This document shows positions 43,401-50,835 of a stretch of DNA of 64,000 nucleotides, piece by piece. Numbering within the stretch: position 1 is the first letter of the stretch; each line of letters begins with the position of its first letter. The position numbers were made by a program, and so were the translations under genes. Source of the stretch: an uncultured Spirochaetota bacterium (GTDB taxonomy: Bacteria; Spirochaetota; UBA4802; UBA5550); assembly GCA_937872225.1 (NCBI GenBank), contig CALMRZ010000034.1:1-64000 (forward strand). Direction: 5' to 3'. The notes under the pieces are model-generated. The model saw nothing but the letters and a program-made list of their open reading frames with translations. It was not told where the DNA came from and did not search any database.

Positions 43401-43708
43401 AGGCCGGTAATGTCTTCTATGGGCGCTTCTTCAGCATAGGGTTCTTCAGCGGGCTTCTTTTCCCCGGTAAGCCGTTCCAGGTCGCCCGCCGGAAGGGCAA
43501 GGTCCTCCGGCTCCTCGAATCTCTCCGGAGCGGCATGATATTCCTCCTCAACGGGGGGCGCTTCCTCGGCCTCGGCAACGGCCGTTGAGGTCGCAACTGG
43601 TTCCCTCGCGGAAAGGGGCCGGCGGCCGCTCCGTTCGATCAGGTCCAGTATGCGCTCTATTTCGCCGAGCTCTTCCGGGGTGTATGATATTTCTTCTGTT
43701 TCAGACAT
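40439..43708 (-). CDS. large membrane TPR protein, probable periplasmic flagellar collar protein (FlcA-like)
   Basis: A 1089-residue protein. The first 480 residues are acidic, Pro/Glu-rich and probably disordered in the cytosol. A single membrane helix follows (about 482-506, IAGAAAAVTCVLAVVGYQFI). The remaining 580 residues, in the periplasm, are TPR units (VTALYGIGNAYFYQGQYFKA, SEVHYNLGRVYYLNRLYQKA, PEIMFALGNAFYHMGSYDAA). This layout agrees with the spirochaete collar protein FlcA (BB0236 of Borrelia), though the N-terminal part is much longer. No other flagellar gene is nearby. The start at 43708 (MSETEE) is preferred but lacks a clear ribosome site; TTG 43741 is an alternative. Confidence 0.7.
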   Translation of the reverse strand: MSETEEISYTPEELGEIERILDLIERSGRRPLSAREPVATSTAVAEAEEAPPVEEEYHAAPERFEEPEDLALPAGDLERLTGEKKPAEEPYAEEAPIEDITGLIHEVEEGVPERKIAPRAPAEEELAAVSGERAERPKGMSPADELEFLTAGEPESLDYRDRAPVDAYAEEREAPRRAEAKPVQFEETPVFEDLDLGEHADLEMKDIGVPEEMGKAAAQPEKSVTLKKDLSREIPDLSEISFDEGEAEMPEARDIDIPELDIPGAAPEKEFIPAAEPETPEPAMEEISDEDLASIKSVEELGEVPEVRSSKDIISKVKKKEPVRGPAEDLGPPIPDLPAVDEDHFAVEMLEDEPKPSRKEKPSRAPSAEEPSAPAGAIDLSDHDIMRLKKALLLFNPAIREAVKDVVVNDLLPTRDTRQLINMILAGRPEGTIHKYLEDKLQKKIALTEEKIGPARRVIAARPEYAAAGRERQKRLMTITKIAGAAAAVTCVLAVVGYQFIYKPIAAKRMIREGAALIRESGDYLKKPKDFAKAERIFRDVDENYIKDYAFGYTEYAQAYFDKKEYDFSIQKLNRLYDIQGKKGQAYDLDLLNKLGYFYSKVPREYYNTMRLNINRWYYPGSKKKREEWSQLDVAIEMYRRVLLRDKGNVTALYGIGNAYFYQGQYFKAKKYYEDIVNMEPDSEIGYSGLLNLYIERDVFERVIDVHAQLNEKKMLTRVPSPLLAKLASYYLDKQVAQKSNVRIDYGVQSPRFKDIDDNIFPAVYGVLEALNKRDKDYPPLHLQYARLNRAQNNLKLMKIHLDKAVDLSRSNYNADYFGALHLLGEYYYLAKEPVKAYETLNRAIKAAGSPPEFTQEDFYKETESPGKTYAVLGNIFYYYFDKVRMRYGDLEDEVIDQDAERMGNYQIARDKYEKAIEEGFESSEVHYNLGRVYYLNRLYQKALDQWLNLYDDFVDNPEIMFALGNAFYHMGSYDAAKGEYLKLISAYEYEMDKFKIARRDLPGQVKLVQYLSSAYNNLGAVYQAQNNEAKSEISYWKSIDYAQHINSDNEFARVNLARSFKKGVEAGEAILDESIPYSIEYYREDLRK

Positions 43709-43754
43709 TGTCAGTCGGTTTTGCGTCACCGGGACTTTCAAGAGACATAATCAG

Positions 43755-43782
43755 ATACTACGGCTTGCTGAATAAAAATCAA
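43755..43782 (-). promoter_or_regulatory. candidate promoter of the collar-like gene
   Basis: Minus strand TTGATT (43782-43777), 16-base spacer, TAGTAT (43760-43755), about 45 bases before the start codon. Confidence 0.45.
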
Positions 43783-43881
43783 TCAATTTTTATCTTCCGC
43801 CGCCCCTGCCCGAGACGCGGAGAAGAATCGCGCTCTTGGCAATTATTAATATAAATATTTTCTATTAGATTATCGACATAT

Positions 43882-43933
43882 TTAACATAAGAATGAACCA
43901 GATAATATATAATCGCGCCCCGTGCCGGGCGCG
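43882..43933 (+). promoter_or_regulatory. candidate promoter and hairpin upstream of the CBM48 gene
   Basis: TTAACA (43882-43887) with TATATA 18 bases on, or TATAAT at 43908-43913 (20 bases on). A 7-bp GC stem CGCGCCC/GGGCGCG (43914-43933) starts right after it. The rest of the 333-base gap between the collar-like gene and the CBM48 gene is AT-rich without other features. Confidence 0.4.
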
Positions 43934-44041
43934 TGATGAGGGAATTGCAATTATTTTTAATGTATTGGGAGCAATCCGTCGATTTCCTGAATAGACACGC
44001 CTTCACACGGCGTTGCGTCAAGTAATCAAAGGACCGCGTGT

Positions 44042-44773
44042 ATGAAATATAAAGCCCTGGCCATCCTGGCATCCATCATGTTCCTGGCTTTTAACAGCGA
44101 CGAGGGAGCCGGCAAACCCCTGTATTACAGCTCGCTTAAATTCCTTAAAAGCGCGGACGGCCCACAGCAGGTGAACATGATACTGTCAGGCAGGCGCAAG
44201 GGGCAGAGCACCGTGGATTCATTCGGGACCCTGTTTACCTACAAGAACAGGGGCGCCCGTTCCGTGCAGATATCGGGCAGCTTCAGCCGGTGGAAGCCTG
44301 AGCGGATGGAGCGGAGCGATAACGGCGTGTGGTATTACTTCCTCCCCGCCCGCGATAGAGCCCGGGAGATCACCTACAAGTTTGTCGTTGACGGCATCCT
44401 GATACGGGACCCCCTCAACCCGGACCGCGTCGATGACCGTATGGGCTCCTATATGTCCGTTGCGCAACCGGCGGTCAAGCCCGAAGGAAGGCATGTCAGC
44501 TGGCGCATGGCCGGCGCCACCATGGTGGAATTCAGGCTCTATCGGCCGGAGGCGAGCTTCGTTTCCCTCGTGGGAGACTTCAACCACTGGAACCCCGAGG
44601 ACGATCTTCTCGCGAAGGGACCCAACGGCATCTGGCGCCTCAAAAAAAAGCTGTTCCCGGGGGTATATCGGTACAAGTTCATCATCGACGGCGAATGGAC
44701 GCCCGATATCTACAACCAGCGTTCCGCCTCGGATGACACGGGAGAAGTCTGTTCCCTCATTGAGATTAAATAA
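44042..44773 (+). CDS. exported protein with two CBM48-type glycogen-binding domains
   Basis: A 243-residue protein with a signal peptide, then two AMPK-type carbohydrate-binding modules. The first has VQISGSFSRWKPERMERSDNG and YKFVVDGILIRDP; the second has VSLVGDFNHWNPEDDLLAKG and YRYKFIIDGEWTPDI. The Trp and the GxFxxW phrase are those that stack on alpha-glucan in known modules. No catalytic domain is present. It could bind glycan in the periplasm; this is inferred. AAAGGA lies 8 bases before the ATG. Confidence 0.85.
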   Translation: MKYKALAILASIMFLAFNSDEGAGKPLYYSSLKFLKSADGPQQVNMILSGRRKGQSTVDSFGTLFTYKNRGARSVQISGSFSRWKPERMERSDNGVWYYFLPARDRAREITYKFVVDGILIRDPLNPDRVDDRMGSYMSVAQPAVKPEGRHVSWRMAGATMVEFRLYRPEASFVSLVGDFNHWNPEDDLLAKGPNGIWRLKKKLFPGVYRYKFIIDGEWTPDIYNQRSASDDTGEVCSLIEIK

Positions 44774-44860
44774 CGCCTTGCAGCACGGGATCCCCATCGA
44801 AGGCGATAACCGGCACCCTGCGGGCGCAAGACGCAGTACCGCATTGCACCAAATATTTGT

Positions 44861-44889
44861 TTGACAATTTATTAATATATGCGTATTGT
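44861..44889 (+). promoter_or_regulatory. sigma-70 promoter of the STAS gene (leaderless)
   Basis: TTGACA (44861-44866), 17-base spacer, TATTGT (44884-44889). The predicted first transcribed base, 44896, is the A of the ATG. Confidence 0.7.
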
Positions 44890-44895
44890 TAAAAC

Positions 44896-45234
44896 ATGGA
44901 AAATATCAGCTTCGAAGAAAAGGGCAACAAAATAGTCGTTACCGCCTCCGGCGAATGGAACCTCGGCAACATAAAGGACATGGAAGTTGTTTTTACTGAA
45001 ATTCTTGCAAAAAAGCCGGGCATGATTGCCATTAACTGCAAAAACCTGAACGGCGTGGATTCCACGGCAATAGCATCCCTGGTCAAAATATTGAGAAAAA
45101 CGAAGGAAATGAACATCAAGCTGATATTCTTTGACCTGAGCCCGAACATCTATCACACCTTCGAACTCATGACCCTGAACAAGTTCTTCACCATCATGAC
45201 AAGACAGAGATTTGACGAGGAGTTCGGCGGCTAG
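44896..45234 (+). CDS. STAS-domain anti-sigma factor antagonist
   Basis: A 112-residue anti-anti-sigma factor. MIAINCKNLNGVDSTAIASLVKIL holds the conserved Ser (in DST) that partner kinases phosphorylate and PP2C phosphatases dephosphorylate. In known systems the unphosphorylated form frees a sigma factor or other target. The ATG has no ribosome site, and the promoter position suggests a leaderless mRNA. No kinase is adjacent; the SpoIIE-type phosphatase at 54223-56187 is a possible partner, which is only an inference. Confidence 0.88.
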   Translation: MENISFEEKGNKIVVTASGEWNLGNIKDMEVVFTEILAKKPGMIAINCKNLNGVDSTAIASLVKILRKTKEMNIKLIFFDLSPNIYHTFELMTLNKFFTIMTRQRFDEEFGG

Positions 45235-45256
45235 GCCATGGGAATCATTCCTGGCG

Positions 45257-45290
45257 AAAAAAAGCGGCAATCCTGGTTGCCGCTTTTTTT
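45257..45290. terminator. bidirectional terminator
   Basis: Seven A, stem GCGGCAA/TTGCCGC (45264-45270 and 45277-45283) and seven T. It serves the STAS gene on the plus strand and the thioredoxin gene on the minus strand. Confidence 0.95.
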
Positions 45291-45308
45291 ATCTGTTTCC
45301 TGTTTATT

Positions 45309-45662
45309 TCAGTTAACCTTCAGAACGTCCCTGATAATGTCCTGGAGGGCCTTTTTCGGCAGGGCGCCGGCGGCCATGCTCGGCTTCTCATCCTTTGGAA
45401 TAAAGAGGATGCTGGGAATGCTCTGGATCCCGAAGGCCCCCGAAAGCTCAGGCTCCTGGTCGGTGTTCACCTTGTAGATAGCGACCCTACCTTCGTATTC
45501 TGCCGAAAGCTCAGCCAGGACCGGCGCCACCATCTTGCACGGCCCGCACCAGTCGGCGTAAAAATCGATTATGGCAGGAAGGGTCCCTTTGTAATTCCAT
45601 TCCGTGTTCTTTTCATAATCGAAGATCTTTTCTTTGAATGTTTCTCTTGTTAAATGTTCCAT
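45309..45662 (-). CDS. trxA: thioredoxin
   Basis: A 117-residue cytosolic disulfide reductase: FYADWCGPCKM has the active-site Cys39 and Cys42, and the cis-Pro loop is QSIPSILFI. An N-terminal extension of about 10 residues is modest. AGAGGT lies before the ATG. It ends at the shared bidirectional terminator. Confidence 0.93.
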   Translation of the reverse strand: MEHLTRETFKEKIFDYEKNTEWNYKGTLPAIIDFYADWCGPCKMVAPVLAELSAEYEGRVAIYKVNTDQEPELSGAFGIQSIPSILFIPKDEKPSMAAGALPKKALQDIIRDVLKVN

Positions 45663-45968
45663 GGTATAACCTCTGTTTTATTGTATCTTTTTACTTTACC
45701 CGGGGGCTGCAGGTAAAAAGATAATTAATGTATTTAATATGCCAGCAGTAGTTTTTGATATTTAAGAATTTTACATAAAGCTAAAATAGTTAGTATTTGT
45801 CGATTCGTCAAGATGCGGAGAAAAATTTTTTGTAGACAGAGGGCCATAAGTGCTCTATTTCGTGTAAATTCAGGGGGTTTTTTGATACAATCGCCCTCCG
45901 CAAAACTTTTTTTTGTAGAATCCGTCGATAACTCTCTACTTTATATTATATTGGAGCGCCGGGACCGG
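45663..45968 (+). other. 306-base AT-rich intergenic region
   Basis: No gene. It holds two copies of TTTTTTGTAGA (45826-45836 and 45909-45919), 83 bases apart. I see no convincing -35/-10 pair; a sequence read by an alternative sigma factor is possible but not shown. Confidence 0.5.
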
Positions 45969-46502
45969 ATGCTGCTCTCGAAAAAAGAAAGGGAATTCAG
46001 GAAATCATACAGCGATTATTACCCGCTAATCCTGAACAGCATCTATTACCGGGTGAAGAACCGGGAGGACGCTGAAGATATCTGCCACGAGGTCTTCGTG
46101 AACTATTACCGAAAATTCGATGAGGTCCGCGACCCGAGGAGTTGGCTCATCGGCGCCGTAAAATTCTGCATATCCAACTATTACCGGAAGCGTGAAGGCT
46201 CGGGCGCGGCCAGCGTCGACATCGCCGACATGGAAGACGATGTCCATCTCGCCTTCGAGAACGGCCTCAGGGACATCCGCATCATCATCCACGACGCCAT
46301 CGAGGACCCCGGGAACTACCATGACGAAAAGGAGCGGATCCTTTTCGATCTCATAGCGATCAATCATTACACCTATGACCAGGCCGCGGAGCACCTGGGC
46401 ATGACCAGGCGGCAGGCGGCATACCGGTATCAGCAGGTATCCCGGAGGATCCTGGACCACCTGAAAGAACGCGGCATAACCAAGCTAGAGGACCTGCTAT
46501 GA
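45969..46502 (+). CDS. ECF-type RNA polymerase sigma factor
   Basis: A 177-residue sigma factor. Region 2: EDAEDICHEVFVNYYRKFDEV and RSWLIGAVKFCISNYYRKR. Region 4: DLIAINHYTYDQAAEHLGMTRRQAAYRYQQVSRRIL. The start at 45969 is chosen because the upstream in-frame sequence is AT-rich and looks non-coding. The stop overlaps the next gene by four bases, as is usual for a sigma factor and its regulator. Confidence 0.85.
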   Translation: MLLSKKEREFRKSYSDYYPLILNSIYYRVKNREDAEDICHEVFVNYYRKFDEVRDPRSWLIGAVKFCISNYYRKREGSGAASVDIADMEDDVHLAFENGLRDIRIIIHDAIEDPGNYHDEKERILFDLIAINHYTYDQAAEHLGMTRRQAAYRYQQVSRRILDHLKERGITKLEDLL

Positions 46503-47044
46503 ACAAGACAGATAACGACACCCGGCTCCTCGAACAGCTCCTGGACAGGTACCGGTTCGCCAGACCCGTACCTGACGATGTCCGGGAGGAAATCCTTTCC
46601 TCGAAAAAGAAGAACCTGGTGCGGGTCCTGAGGACCGTCGGCGCTTTCAGCGCCCTGTACGGCGTGTATATTACAGCATATTTTTTCCTGAAGAAGCTGG
46701 TCGCCGGGATCTCCTTCATTAACATCCTCGTATCGGCCGTGACGGTGACCGCCGTCACCTATGGCGGTTATTACGCCATAACGCAACGCAGCGCCGGGGA
46801 TGTCCGGAAAGCATCCCCCGTAAAGAAGGAAGAACGCCGACAGCCGGAAGAAACCCAGAAGTGGGTGGACCGGATAACACTTTACAACGGCAGGATTATC
46901 GAGGGGGCGATCATCTCCCGGGGCGACCAGTACCGGGTGCGTACCGCCTCCGGCATCGTCCAGATCCCGCGGAGCAAGATAAAGATGGTCCAACCGCTGA
47001 AGACCGGACCGGAACCCGGGGCCGTTGTTCCGGTAACGCAGTAA
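46499..47044 (+). CDS. membrane protein, possible cognate anti-sigma factor
   Basis: A 181-residue protein translated from the stop codon of the ECF gene (ATGA). About 45 cytosolic residues precede two membrane helices (46-63 and 66-92), followed by an outside domain VDRITLYNGRIIEGAIISRG and YRVRTASGIVQIPRSKIKMV, a compact beta fold. The coupling and topology fit an anti-sigma factor, but the zinc-binding HxxxCxxC motif is absent and the sequence does not match a family I know. Confidence 0.6.
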   Translation: MNKTDNDTRLLEQLLDRYRFARPVPDDVREEILSSKKKNLVRVLRTVGAFSALYGVYITAYFFLKKLVAGISFINILVSAVTVTAVTYGGYYAITQRSAGDVRKASPVKKEERRQPEETQKWVDRITLYNGRIIEGAIISRGDQYRVRTASGIVQIPRSKIKMVQPLKTGPEPGAVVPVTQ

Positions 47045-47065
47045 CAACCTGCGCCGGGTCCCTTG

Positions 47066-47494
47066 TCAGAGAAAATAAAGCTCGTTGTCCCAGAGGAGCG
47101 AAAAGCCCGCTTCCTGGAGGACCTTCTCGGTCTTCTTGATATCCTTGACCTGGAATACGAAAACCGCCTCGTGGCTCCCGCGGATCGTGAAGCCGTAGGC
47201 GTCATCGACATTGATGTCGTTTTTTGACAGCACCGATGCGGCCCTGTGCAGTCCCCCGGGACTGTCGTCGATCCGCACCGCCACGATTTCCTTCAGGGTC
47301 GCGGCGATCCCCTCGTCTTTCAGGGCCTTGCAGCCGTCCACGGGACGGTCCACCAGGATCTTGATGATGCCGTAGTCGCCGGAATCGGCGATGGTGATGG
47401 CCCGCATATTGATGTTGTTTCTGCCCAGGATGCCGGAAATGCGTTCGATCTTCCCCGGCTTGTTTTCCGCAAAAATGGATATCTGCTGCGGCAT
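47066..47494 (-). CDS. tandem ACT-domain protein
   Basis: A 142-residue protein with two ACT domains: ISIFAENKPGKIERISGILGRNNINMRAI and VRIDDSPGGLHRAASVLSKNDINVDDAYG. ACT domains bind amino acids to regulate enzymes. It follows paaK by 15 bases; this pairing of paaK with an ACT protein is common in anaerobes that ferment aromatic amino acids. It probably senses an aromatic amino acid; that is inferred. Confidence 0.88.
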   Translation of the reverse strand: MPQQISIFAENKPGKIERISGILGRNNINMRAITIADSGDYGIIKILVDRPVDGCKALKDEGIAATLKEIVAVRIDDSPGGLHRAASVLSKNDINVDDAYGFTIRGSHEAVFVFQVKDIKKTEKVLQEAGFSLLWDNELYFL

Positions 47495-47509
47495 GATGAC
47501 CCCCTTATG

Positions 47510-48805
47510 CTATATTTTCCTGTTATCGATGACGCGTACCGCCTTGCCGGTGCTGGGCGGCAGGGAACCCGGCTCCAGGAGCTCGATGCGCGGGTTAACG
47601 GTTATGAGCGCCTTGAGCTCCTCCACGAGCTTTTTCTTGAGCCTGTTCAGACCCTCCATGTCGCCCTGGAACATCTTGGAATAGAGCTCCACCCGTATAT
47701 GGAGCCGGTCCAGGTTCTCGTGGCGGTCGAGGACGATCTGGTAGTTGTTTCCCACTTCCGGTATTTTCATAAGGACCGACTCGATCTGCGACGGGAACAC
47801 GTTGACGCCGCCCACGATGAGCATATCGTCGGTGCGGCCCTTGATCCGCTCGATGCGGCGGTGCGTCCTTCCGCAGGGGCACTGCTCGGGGATGATCCGG
47901 GTCAGGTCGCGGGTCCGGTAGCGGATGATGGGCATCGCCTCCCGGTTTATGTGCGTGATGACCAGCTCCCCCGCCTCGCCGTCGGGCAGCCTCTCGCCGG
48001 TATCGGGATTGATGATCTCCATGATGTAGAAGTCCTCCCAGAGGTGCATGCCGTTCTTCAGCTCGCATTCGAAGGCGACGCCGGGCCCGTTCATCTCCGA
48101 CAGCCCGTAGGAATTGTACGCCTGCAGGCCCCACTGCTCCTGTATCTTGTTGCGCGTCTCCTCGGAGTACGGCTCCGCACCCAGGTACGCCTTCTTCACC
48201 CCCAGGTCCGGCGTGTACAGGCCCTGTTCCGCCACCACGTCGCCCAGATGGAGGGCGTAGCTGGGGGTGATATGGATCACCGTGGTGCGGAAGTCCTGCA
48301 TCAGCTGTATCTGCTTCAGGCTGTTCCCGGACGACGCGGGGATCACCATGCAGCCGAGGCGCTCCGCGCCGTAGTGGAGGCCCAGACCGCCGGTGAAGAG
48401 GCCATACCCCATCATGTTCTGGAACACGTCGTCCCTGGTGGTGCCCGTGGCCATCATGGAGCGGGCGAGGAGGTCCGCCCAGTCGGCTATGTCCTTCGCG
48501 GTGTAGAATATGACCGTGGACTTCCCCGTGGTGCCCGACGATGCGTGGAGGCGTACAATATCGCTCCGGGGGACCGCCACCATGCCGTCCGGGTAGCTCA
48601 GGCGAAGGTCCGCCTTGCTGGTAAAGGGAAGGTCCTTCAGGTGGTCCAGGGACGTGACCTTCTCCACGCTGACATTGTTGTCTTTGAATACTTTTTTATA
48701 AAAGGGAGTGGATGCGGCGCTCCGCAGTGCCGCGGAAAGCTTTTTGAATTGCAGTTGCTCCAGCGCTTTCCGGTCAATCGTTTCAACTTCTTTGTTCCAG
48801 AACAT
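47510..48805 (-). CDS. paaK: phenylacetate-CoA ligase
   Basis: A 431-residue AMP-forming ligase that activates phenylacetate (or other aryl acids) with CoA. LHASSGTTGKSTVIFYT is the ATP-binding motif, SYGLSEMNGPGVAFEC the A5-like motif, and RTDDMLIVGGVNVFPSQIE the hinge motif with GGVNVFP. GKAVRVIDNRK is the conserved end. The start at 48805 is supported by GAGG 6 bases upstream. It forms an operon with the ACT protein gene. A second paaK-like gene ends the window. Confidence 0.93.
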   Translation of the reverse strand: MFWNKEVETIDRKALEQLQFKKLSAALRSAASTPFYKKVFKDNNVSVEKVTSLDHLKDLPFTSKADLRLSYPDGMVAVPRSDIVRLHASSGTTGKSTVIFYTAKDIADWADLLARSMMATGTTRDDVFQNMMGYGLFTGGLGLHYGAERLGCMVIPASSGNSLKQIQLMQDFRTTVIHITPSYALHLGDVVAEQGLYTPDLGVKKAYLGAEPYSEETRNKIQEQWGLQAYNSYGLSEMNGPGVAFECELKNGMHLWEDFYIMEIINPDTGERLPDGEAGELVITHINREAMPIIRYRTRDLTRIIPEQCPCGRTHRRIERIKGRTDDMLIVGGVNVFPSQIESVLMKIPEVGNNYQIVLDRHENLDRLHIRVELYSKMFQGDMEGLNRLKKKLVEELKALITVNPRIELLEPGSLPPSTGKAVRVIDNRKI

Positions 48806-48951
48806 ATGATACCTCAACTGTCGCGGGTGCTGTTACATCCCATCCTTTCCCCGTACCGGCTTCTGTCAATGAAATATTTCGGGAAACTTCCGCGTGGAGC
48901 AGGCATGGCTGCATACGCCGCGGCATCATTCAGCCATTGCATGATGGCCCT

Positions 48952-49308
48952 TCACCGCTTCCCCTTCTCCAGCTCGGCGAGGTTTTTCCGCAGCCAGTCC
49001 GAGGATTTGACAAGGGTGCCGTCGCGGAGTCTGATGTAATAGGGTGTGCCGGTCCAGGACGAACCCGATGCGATATGGGTGATAAACTGTTCCGCTGTCG
49101 TTATGGCGGAACCCGCCTTTGACAATTTAAGCTCCAGGTGTTTGCGCGCTTCCGTGGGGGAGTACGCGGAACCGTTCCGGACAAATATCAGTCCGGACTG
49201 TTCAATCCGTCCCAGCAGGGCCTGTATCTTCTCCTGCTCGCTCATTGCCGATGCCCGGGCAACGGAGAGAAGCACCGCCATAACAAGATAGACCGCCCGT
49301 TTGTTCAA
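48952..49308 (-). CDS. DUF5329-family exported protein
   Basis: A 118-residue protein with a signal peptide (VYLVMAVLLSVARASA). The mature part KIQALLGRIEQSGLIFVRNG, YSPTEARKHLELKLSKAG, TTAEQFITHIASGSSWTG, PYYIRLRDGTLV is typical of DUF5329, a small periplasmic family of unknown role. Third gene of an operon with the C_GCAxxG and phosphodiesterase genes. Confidence 0.8.
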   Translation of the reverse strand: MNKRAVYLVMAVLLSVARASAMSEQEKIQALLGRIEQSGLIFVRNGSAYSPTEARKHLELKLSKAGSAITTAEQFITHIASGSSWTGTPYYIRLRDGTLVKSSDWLRKNLAELEKGKR

Positions 49309-49319
49309 GCCCGCCTCCT

Positions 49320-50189
49320 TCAGCGAAGATCGTATTCCGCCATTACCTTTTTCAGCAGATCAATATGGTCCGTGACGATGCCGTCGATGCCCCACTCGAT
49401 GAGGCGCCGCATGTTGTCGGGACGGTTGATGGTCCACGCCAGCACCGGCACGCCGCACCGGTGCGCGTCATTGATGAGGCCCCGGGTGATGATCCTGGCC
49501 CCCCGGGTGGCTCCTCTGCCCATGTACTCGTACTGCCCGCCGCCGATGAATTCCGGCATGAGCATGGCCGCGCCGCCCCGCGCCGGGGCCCTTCTCCGGA
49601 ACTTCCTCGTTGCCATAAAGCCCAGGATGTCGTTCCGGGAAAAACTGGTCATGATTCCCCTGAAGTTCTTCCGCACGAAGCGCATGGTCCGGTCATGGAA
49701 GGAGCCGATGATAACGCGGTGCGCCGCCCCCTTTTCCATGACCAGGGAAACTACCCGCTCCGCCGCGCCGAGGTCCCGGTCCTTGATGTCGATTGAAAAC
49801 CTGGCCCCGGGAAAGGTATCCAGCGCCTCCGAAAGGAGGGGGATCCGGTATCCCTTCCCGCGGAATGGATGGCTCAGGCCGCCGTCGAAGGTCGCGGTGT
49901 AGCCGGCGTCCAGGGACCTGATTTCGCCGAGACCCGCCTTCCCCACCGGGCCGGACCCGTTGGTCTTCATCTCGAGCAGTTCGTCATGGATTATGACAAT
50001 GGCGCCGTCCCCGGTCAGGCGCACGTCGGTTTCCAGCATGCACCCGGGAAGGATCTCCTGGGCGCGCCGGAAGGCTTCGATGGTGTTTTCCGGGAACTGG
50101 CCCGAGGCGCCGCGGTGCGCCGCCGCCGTGAAACCGGAAAAAAACGGCGTCCCTTCGCCGGGATAGCGTCTCTCCGCCAGCGGACCCAT
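49320..50189 (-). CDS. glycerophosphodiester phosphodiesterase
   Basis: A 289-residue GDPD enzyme that splits glycerophosphodiesters to glycerol-3-phosphate and alcohol. AAHRGASGQFPENTIEAF has the His-Arg and Glu-Asn pair, ETDVRLTGDG and IIHDELLEMKTNG the acid residues and the second His, and AWTINRPDN plus DGIVTDH the end of the TIM barrel. No signal peptide is seen, so cytosolic like UgpQ. Second gene in its operon; three bases after the C_GCAxxG gene. Confidence 0.9.
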   Translation of the reverse strand: MGPLAERRYPGEGTPFFSGFTAAAHRGASGQFPENTIEAFRRAQEILPGCMLETDVRLTGDGAIVIIHDELLEMKTNGSGPVGKAGLGEIRSLDAGYTATFDGGLSHPFRGKGYRIPLLSEALDTFPGARFSIDIKDRDLGAAERVVSLVMEKGAAHRVIIGSFHDRTMRFVRKNFRGIMTSFSRNDILGFMATRKFRRRAPARGGAAMLMPEFIGGGQYEYMGRGATRGARIITRGLINDAHRCGVPVLAWTINRPDNMRRLIEWGIDGIVTDHIDLLKKVMAEYDLR

Positions 50190-50192
50190 GCC

Positions 50193-50621
50193 TTACAGCA
50201 TCTTCTCCAGGAGTTCACCGGCGAGGCGCACGTAGTCGGCGCAGACGTTGAAGGCGCCCTGCTCCCGCGCCTTCACCAGTCCTTCCTTCGTGGTGATGTC
50301 GCACCCCAGGAGCTCCCGGCACAGCAGTGAACCTTTCCGCTTCTTGAATTCCCCGAGAAACTCCTGGGCAAGCTCGATGATGCGTTCCCTCCGGTCACGC
50401 TGATCGGTCCCTTCGCCGTGCTTCAGGCCGATGGCCATGACGGCGCCGCTCAACGCGCCGCAGACCTCCTGGACATGGCCGACGCCGCCGCCGAAGGGGG
50501 ACGCTATCTTGATGCAGGTTTTCTCGTCAAGTCCCAGGGCCGGGCCGTACGTGGCCAGGACGGATTGCGAGCAGTTCAGGCCGTTCCTGAATCTTTCTGC
50601 CGCCTGTTCAGCTTTACTCAT
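50193..50621 (-). CDS. C_GCAxxG_C_C family protein
   Basis: A 142-residue protein with the family Cys pattern: LNCSQSVL, VCGALSGAVMAIG, LLCRELLGCD, NVCADYV. The family is named for these residues; a redox or metal role is supposed but not established. AAGGA precedes the ATG. First gene of the three-gene operon with GDPD and DUF5329. Confidence 0.85.
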   Translation of the reverse strand: MSKAEQAAERFRNGLNCSQSVLATYGPALGLDEKTCIKIASPFGGGVGHVQEVCGALSGAVMAIGLKHGEGTDQRDRRERIIELAQEFLGEFKKRKGSLLCRELLGCDITTKEGLVKAREQGAFNVCADYVRLAGELLEKML

Positions 50622-50728
50622 ATCGGATCATCCTTCACTTTTTTATAGACATCCCAATCCTCAGGGAAAAAGTCAAGCCATATACGCCAGGCGACCGGCG
50701 CATCACCCAGCGCCAGGCCGGAAGTGTC

Positions 50729-50756
50729 TTGACATTAATCCGCACCATGGTAGCAT
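50729..50756 (+). promoter_or_regulatory. sigma-70 promoter of the P83/100 gene
   Basis: Perfect TTGACA (50729-50734), 16-base spacer, TAGCAT (50751-50756). The leader would be about 73 bases. Confidence 0.6.
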
Positions 50757-50835
50757 CTCCATTCTCAGCTTGAAATCGGGAGTCGAAATAATCCAAGGCG
50801 CGATCACGACCCATCATCCAATAGGGAGGAATGCC

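Noticed and set aside
45663-45968. N-terminal extension of the ECF sigma factor from 45813
   Set aside because: AT-rich sequence with T-runs and unnatural residue composition; the conserved region begins at 45969.
47246-49039. 597-codon open frame opposite paaK and ACT genes
   Set aside because: Mirror of two clear genes; the translation is Leu/His/Arg-rich and low in structure.
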